Source: Candidatus Bipolaricaulota bacterium
Lineage (GTDB): Bacteria; Bipolaricaulota; Bipolaricaulia; Bipolaricaulales; Bipolaricaulaceae
DNA length: 8,067 bases
Direction of reading: 5' to 3'
Assembly: GCA_014360945.1 (NCBI GenBank)
Contig: JACIWM010000035.1
Span: 1 to 8,067 of the forward strand
Shown here piece by piece: positions 5,530-8,067 of this stretch (its first letter is position 1; each line of letters starts with the position of its first letter). A program made the translations under genes and the position numbers. The notes under the pieces were generated by a model that saw only the letters and a program-made list of their open reading frames with translations, did not search any database and was not told the DNA's origin.

Positions 5530-6343
5530 GCCATTTTCCGCCCTGGATGTGCTGAGCGCCGCCACCCTGCGCGGGGAACTCTTGGAGCTGTGGTTGGGCG
5601 GAAAAATCCCAACTAAGGCCATTCTCATGGTCACCCATAACATCGAGGAGGCCGTGCTTTTGGGCGACCGGATAGTGGTTATGGAGAAGGATCCGGGACG
5701 CATCGTTACGGAGATGCGCGTTTCCCTTCCCCATCCCCGAAATGCCAACGATCCTTCTTTCCGCGCTCTTGTGGACGAGGTTTACGCCATGCTGGCGGGG
5801 GAGACTCTGCCTGAGGCGCTGGAGGTGGGGAGCGCGCCGGGCGAGCCGGGCAAGCTCCGGGCCTTGCCCAATGTCTCTATTACCCCCATGACTGGGCTTT
5901 TGGAGGCCTTGGCGGCCACTCCGGGCGGCCGCCAGGACCTCTATAAGCTCGCCGATGAATTGGGTGTGGACTCCGATCATCTTTTGCGCACCATCGAAGC
6001 CCTGGAGCTTTTGGGGTTCGTCACCGTGGCCAAGGGCGATGTGGCCCTGACCCCATTAGGTGAGACCTTTGCGGAGGCCGGAATTTTGGCACGGAAGGAG
6101 ATCTTCGCCGCGCGGCTCCGGAGGCTTCCCATCTTTCGCTGGCTTTTGGAGCTTTTAGAGGCCGCGGAGGGGAAGAGACTGCGGGGCGAGGTGGTGCGGC
6201 GCGCCTTAGAGCTGGAATTTCCTCGTGCTGAGGCGGAAAAGCAGTTCCAGGTCATCATCAACTGGGGCCGGTACGCTGAGCTTTTCGCTTACGACGTTAG
6301 CACCGGCGTTCTGTACCTCGAGCCCGTCCCCGCTTCCTCTTAG
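5465..6343 (+). CDS. ABC ATPase fragment: Walker B half plus C-terminal domain
   Basis: The second frame becomes coding directly after the G run (about 5439) with Tyr-Pro-Arg-Glu-Leu-Ser-Gly-Gly, the ABC signature. ATG 5465 is the first in-frame ATG after the break, inside that signature, and has no ribosome site. A gene finder may also extend it to a TTG at 5303, but 5303-5438 in this frame is a shadow of the upstream coding frame. The segment holds Walker B, D-loop, H-loop and the whole C-terminal AAA-associated domain, and stops at TAG 6341-6343. Confidence 0.55.
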   Translation: MRQKVGFARAMVVEPELLCLDEPFSALDVLSAATLRGELLELWLGGKIPTKAILMVTHNIEEAVLLGDRIVVMEKDPGRIVTEMRVSLPHPRNANDPSFRALVDEVYAMLAGETLPEALEVGSAPGEPGKLRALPNVSITPMTGLLEALAATPGGRQDLYKLADELGVDSDHLLRTIEALELLGFVTVAKGDVALTPLGETFAEAGILARKEIFAARLRRLPIFRWLLELLEAAEGKRLRGEVVRRALELEFPRAEAEKQFQVIINWGRYAELFAYDVSTGVLYLEPVPASS

Positions 6344-6349
6344 TCGGGG

Positions 6350-6377
6350 TTGAGACCGCGCTTTCAGGGCTTATCAT
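6350..6377 (+). promoter_or_regulatory. Sigma70-type promoter of the padR operon
   Basis: TTGAGA (6350-6355) and TATCAT (6372-6377) each match the consensus hexamers at 5 of 6 positions and are 16 bases apart. The predicted start of transcription is near 6384. That gives a leader of only about 5 bases to ATG 6389, or about 20 bases to ATG 6404. The promoter begins 7 bases after the ATPase stop, so the regulator is probably an independent unit. Confidence 0.6.
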
Positions 6378-6388
6378 CTAGCTGATTA

Positions 6389-6781
6389 ATGCATATAGAG
6401 GCCATGTGCAGGCATGGACATGGGAAGCGGTCCTGTTGTCCCCCGGGCCGGGTGCGGGGGCTGGCCCAGCCTTGGATCCTCCTGGCCCTGGCCCAGGGCC
6501 CGGCCCACGGCTACGAGCTTTTGGCCCGCCTTTCCGAGCACGAGCTCGATCCCGGCGGCCTTTACCGCGCCCTGCGCGGCATGGAGGAGGAGGGGCTCAT
6601 CCGCTCCGTGTGGGACACCTCCGGAAGCGGCCCGGCCCGGCGCATCTACTCCCTTACGGAATTGGGCTGGGAACACCTCCAGGCCTGGGCCGTGCACCTC
6701 CGCCGCCTGCGGGACGAACTGGAATGCTTCCTCAGCACCTACCAGGCTTTGAAAGGAGGTGAAAAGGATGTGCGGGCATAA
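6389..6781 (+). CDS. PadR family transcriptional regulator with Cys/His-rich N-terminus
   Basis: This 130-residue cytoplasmic DNA-binding protein is a PadR-family regulator. The winged helix runs from Gln-Pro-Trp-Ile-Leu-Leu-Ala-Leu through His-Gly-Tyr-Glu-Leu-Leu-Ala-Arg-Leu, Gly-Gly-Leu-Tyr-Arg-Ala-Leu-Arg-Gly-Met-Glu-Glu-Glu-Gly-Leu, and the wing Pro-Ala-Arg-Arg-Ile-Tyr-Ser-Leu-Thr. A C-terminal helix for dimerisation follows. Before the helix-turn-helix lies a short segment rich in Cys and His (Met-Cys-Arg-His-Gly-His-Gly, then Cys-Cys-Pro-Pro), which could bind a metal or sense thiol stress; this is inference. The start is uncertain. ATG 6389 is near-leaderless, while ATG 6404 gives 125 residues beginning Met-Cys, like other Cys-rich PadR proteins, but its AGAGG (6397-6401) is only 2 bases away. 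The last 14 bases overlap the next small gene. PadR proteins usually repress their own operon. Confidence 0.88.
   Translation: MHIEAMCRHGHGKRSCCPPGRVRGLAQPWILLALAQGPAHGYELLARLSEHELDPGGLYRALRGMEEEGLIRSVWDTSGSGPARRIYSLTELGWEHLQAWAVHLRRLRDELECFLSTYQALKGGEKDVRA
6402..6423. promoter_or_regulatory. 22-bp dyad, candidate PadR operator
   Basis: A perfect 6-bp inverted repeat, CCATGT (6402-6407) and ACATGG (6418-6423), is separated by 10 bases and lies just downstream of the predicted transcription start, over the first codons of padR. Known PadR operators contain ATGT and ACAT half-sites, usually 8 bases apart; here the gap between these tetramers is 10. Binding here would block transcription of the regulator itself. 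Confidence 0.4.
6752..6762 (+). promoter_or_regulatory. Very strong ribosome binding site of the small Cys/His-rich gene
   Basis: AAAGGAGGTGA is fully complementary to the 3' end of bacterial 16S rRNA and ends 5 bases before ATG 6768. It sits inside the last codons of padR. It decides the start of the small gene and suggests that the small protein is made in larger amounts than the regulator. Confidence 0.8.
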
Positions 6782-6995
6782 ATGTGGCCCAGGGTGGGGA
6801 TGGCACGAGGCCCACCACCATCACCACCATTGTTGTCCTCCCTGTTGTCCTACTTGGTGGGGCGAGTCCTGGGTTTTCCCCCGACGCTTCCGCACAAAAG
6901 AGGAGAAGATCGCCGAATTGGAGAAATATCTGGAGGCGCTGAAAAAGGAAGTCCAGGCTGTGGAGGAAAAGCTCAGGGAACTTCGCGAAAAGTAA
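6768..6995 (+). CDS. Small Cys/His-rich protein with C-terminal coiled coil, function unknown
   Basis: This is a 75-residue protein without signal peptide or membrane helix. The first 28 residues hold six cysteines (2, 6, 22, 23, 26, 27) and eight histidines (4, 13 and six in a row at 16-21), with a Cys-Cys-Pro-Pro-Cys-Cys-Pro core. An aromatic stretch (Thr-Trp-Trp-Gly-Glu-Ser-Trp) follows. Residues 43-75 form a charged amphipathic helix with hydrophobic residues at 48, 51, 55, 58, 62, 65, 69 and 72, a perfect 3-4 heptad pattern, so the protein probably forms a dimer or higher coiled coil. The N-terminal part should bind soft or borderline metal ions such as zinc, nickel, copper or cadmium, but which one cannot be read from sequence. 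The gene overlaps padR by 14 bases and ends at a strong terminator, so the two are co-transcribed. It might be a metal buffer or a co-sensor for PadR. A GTG at 6759 lies within the ribosome site and is not the start. Confidence 0.8.
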   Translation: MCGHKCGPGWGWHEAHHHHHHCCPPCCPTWWGESWVFPRRFRTKEEKIAELEKYLEALKKEVQAVEEKLRELREK

Positions 6996-7001
6996 AGGAA
7001 A

Positions 7002-7032
7002 GCGGGGCGGCTGAAACCGCCCCGCCTTTTTT
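7002..7032 (+). terminator. Intrinsic terminator of the padR operon
   Basis: A perfect 9-bp GC stem (7002-7010 with 7017-7025) with loop CTGAAA is followed by one C and a run of six T (7027-7032). It lies 6 bases after the small gene. On the minus strand the same hairpin follows the zinc-ribbon stop codon directly and is trailed by a less uniform T-rich stretch, so it may also end transcription from that side. Confidence 0.93.
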
Positions 7033-7202
7033 CACCGCAAAAAGCGGGGATTCTGGCGCCGGTGATTGCGAGCGCACTTCTGGCAGTACACGGGCCGGTC
7101 GGTCTTGGGCATGAACGGAAGCTCCTCAATGGGCGCTCCGCAGTCGGCGCACGTCAAACCAAGGTGCCGAACATCGAACATCTTGCGCGGTCCCCTCTGC
7201 AT
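7032..7202 (-). CDS. Small zinc-ribbon protein (CxxC...CxxC), function unknown
   Basis: This basic 56-residue protein has two Cys-x-x-Cys pairs, Cys-Ala-Asp-Cys-Gly and Cys-Gln-Lys-Cys, separated by 18 residues. The segment between them contains Leu-Pro-Phe-Met-Pro and Asp-Arg-Pro-Val-Tyr, which resembles the group of tiny zinc-ribbon proteins found widely in bacteria and often left without function. The four cysteines should hold one zinc ion. The Arg/His-rich tail (Asn-His-Arg-Arg-Gln-Asn-Pro-Arg) could contact nucleic acid, but this is inference. I chose the ATG at 7202 because AAGGAGG stands 7 bases upstream on the minus strand (about 7210-7216). An alternative start at 7256 adds 18 residues that include the translated ribosome site, so it is unlikely. 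The stop codon overlaps the T run of the padR-operon terminator. It lies 78 bases after the ABC-2 permease on the same strand and may share its transcript. Confidence 0.78.
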   Translation of the reverse strand: MQRGPRKMFDVRHLGLTCADCGAPIEELPFMPKTDRPVYCQKCARNHRRQNPRFLR

Positions 7203-7254
7203 CTTCTTGCCTCCTTCCTCCCCCGGTAGGAACCTTTCTCCGGCGAGGGCCTCC

Positions 7255-7283
7255 ACTTTACCCGAAAAATCTCGCGCCGTCTA
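7255..7283 (-). promoter_or_regulatory. Possible weak promoter of the zinc-ribbon gene
   Basis: On the minus strand, TAGACG (7283-7278) and TAAAGT (7260-7255) each match consensus at 4 of 6 positions with a 17-base gap. Transcription would begin near 7248, about 46 bases before the ATG. The -35 box overlaps the stop codon of the ABC-2 permease gene. Confidence 0.25.
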
Positions 7284-8067
7284 TTCCGGCCGGAGGGCAA
7301 GGCGGCCAAACCCGAGGAAGGCGAGGATTCCAAAAAGCAGGAATCCCAGGCCGGCAAGGAGGGTGACGGAATCCCCTTCGATCACGCCCAACGCCGCCCG
7401 AAATCCTTGGGCCAAATGATAGGCGGGAAGAATTTTTCCCAAGATTCTTAGCCCTGCCGGTAGGAACTCGAAAGGGATGTAGATCCCCGAGAGGAAAAGC
7501 ATGGTCTGGACGAGGATCATCCCCAGAATGCTTGCGCTTCCCGGGCGTCGAGCAAGGACGCTCACCAAGGCTCCAAGGCCCATGGCTCCGATCCCCGCGG
7601 CCAAGGTGTAGAAAACAAGAAGCCCGCTATCCACGGAAAACGCCACGCCGAATACGAATCTTGCCAAAAGGAACGTGAGGGCTGCGGAAAGAAAGCCCAC
7701 GAGCATCCGCAAAAATCCCACTCCGCTCAGGATGGCCCAGCCCGGTGCAGGGGTGACGAGCATCCGCCGGAGGATTCCGCGCTCGCGCATTCCTGAAAGC
7801 CTTCCGGCCACGGCGAAAACCCCGGCCTGCAGAATGGCCATGGCCATGAGCCCGGGAACAACGTAATAAAACCAGTTGGCCTCAAGGATCTTTCCCACCG
7901 GAATTTTTTCCACCACAACCCGGGAAAGCCCGGCGGCACGGAACTCCAAGGCTCGAGCTATGGCTCGCGCTTTGCCCTCAAATTCGGGGTTATCCTGAAT
8001 TCGGCCACGCTCAAGAATGACGCCGAGATTTTTTCCGTCCCAAATTAAGCCGAAATCCACAGCCCGT
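7281..8067 (-). CDS. ABC-2 type transport permease, C-terminal part (partial)
   Basis: The frame is open to the right window edge on the minus strand, so the N-terminus is missing; 261 residues are visible. The first ~50 are hydrophilic (Leu-Ile-Trp-Asp-Gly-Lys-Asn and Arg-Ile-Gln-Asp-Asn-Pro), fitting the end of the extracytoplasmic domain of ABC-2 permeases. Asn-Trp-Phe-Tyr-Tyr-Val-Val-Pro-Gly-Leu then starts a membrane region of about six helices. It includes the typical cytoplasmic loop Gly-Met-Arg-Glu-Arg-Gly-Ile-Leu-Arg-Arg-Met-Leu-Val-Thr-Pro and the conserved Leu-Ser-Gly-Ile-Tyr-Ile-Pro-Phe-Glu-Phe-Leu-Pro followed by Leu-Pro-Ala-Tyr-His-Leu. Such proteins form the membrane part of export systems for drugs, lipids or peptides. 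The partner ATPase is probably encoded just outside the window, upstream on the minus strand. The GTG at 8058-8060 is not a likely start because homologous sequence continues past it. Confidence 0.88.
   Translation of the reverse strand, partial: RAVDFGLIWDGKNLGVILERGRIQDNPEFEGKARAIARALEFRAAGLSRVVVEKIPVGKILEANWFYYVVPGLMAMAILQAGVFAVAGRLSGMRERGILRRMLVTPAPGWAILSGVGFLRMLVGFLSAALTFLLARFVFGVAFSVDSGLLVFYTLAAGIGAMGLGALVSVLARRPGSASILGMILVQTMLFLSGIYIPFEFLPAGLRILGKILPAYHLAQGFRAALGVIEGDSVTLLAGLGFLLFGILAFLGFGRLALRPE

Larger units (their letters stand above)
5044..6343 (+). pseudogene. ABC importer ATPase with C-terminal AAA-associated domain, frameshifted as written
   Basis: Removing one G from the G6 run at 5433-5438 turns two frames into one protein of about 432 residues. 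Residues 1-~260 form a NitT/TauT-class ATPase: Walker A Gly-Pro-Ser-Gly-Cys-Gly-Lys-Ser-Thr (42-50), the Q-loop in Val-Phe-Gln-Thr-Phe-Ala-Leu-Phe-Pro-Trp, signature Leu-Ser-Gly-Gly-Met-Arg-Gln, Walker B Leu-Leu-Cys-Leu-Asp-Glu-Pro, the D-loop Ser-Ala-Leu-Asp, and the switch His in Val-Thr-His-Asn. The remaining ~150 residues resemble the AAA-associated C-terminal domain found on some anion-importer ATPases, with a winged-helix look (Asp-Leu-Tyr-Lys-Leu-Ala-Asp-Glu-Leu and Ala-Leu-Glu-Leu-Leu-Gly-Phe-Val). It would power the duplicated permease just upstream. GGAG (5034-5037) is 6 bases before the ATG. No binding protein gene is seen nearby. Confidence 0.82.

Noticed and set aside
6816..6833. 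Six-histidine run as an engineered purification tag
   Set aside because: It is internal, surrounded by natural Cys-rich sequence, uses the native operon signals, and there is no vector-like sequence nearby.
6810..6850. CAC/TGT-rich repeats in the small gene as a regulatory repeat array
   Set aside because: They are explained by codons for the six-histidine run and the Cys-Cys-Pro-Pro-Cys-Cys-Pro stretch.

Overview
The window is GC-rich, gene-dense bacterial DNA, with short or overlapping gene junctions, Shine-Dalgarno sites of the GGAGG type and many CTT/TTT/TTG codons. It looks like chromosomal sequence from a bacterium, possibly a thermophile of an uncultured lineage. No rRNA, ribosomal protein or other marker gene is present, so the organism cannot be named. 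I see no mobile element, tRNA, rRNA or CRISPR array, and no gene-free stretch longer than 300 bases.

Bases 1-1790 form a tightly packed plus-strand cluster: the C-terminal end of an XdhC-type molybdenum-hydroxylase accessory protein, a small THEP1-like P-loop NTPase, and two half-size chromate transporter (CHR family) proteins that overlap by 29 bases. Bases 1840-3263 hold a flavin-binding split-barrel protein (pyridoxamine 5'-phosphate oxidase family) followed, 2 bases after its stop, by a zinc alcohol dehydrogenase of the AdhA type.

Bases 3331-6343 encode an importer of the nitrate/sulfonate/taurine class: a duplicated (two-domain) permease, then an ATPase with an extra C-terminal AAA-associated domain. 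Both genes are broken as written. The permease needs one base added at three places (a T run, a G run and a C run) and also carries an in-frame TAG between its two halves. The ATPase needs one G removed from a run of six. With these repairs they read as proteins of about 570 and 432 residues with intact motifs. Either the consensus has local homopolymer errors or the operon is a very young pseudogene. No substrate-binding protein gene lies in the window.

Bases 6350-7032 contain a self-contained regulatory unit: a good sigma70-type promoter, a 22-bp dyad over the start of a PadR-family regulator, the regulator itself with a Cys/His-rich N-terminus, an overlapping small gene for a Cys/His-rich protein with a coiled-coil tail, and a strong intrinsic terminator. 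It looks like a metal- or redox-responsive operon and is the most interesting part of the window.

On the minus strand, running toward that terminator, lie a 56-residue zinc-ribbon protein (7032-7202) and the C-terminal part of an ABC-2 type transport permease (7281 to the right edge).
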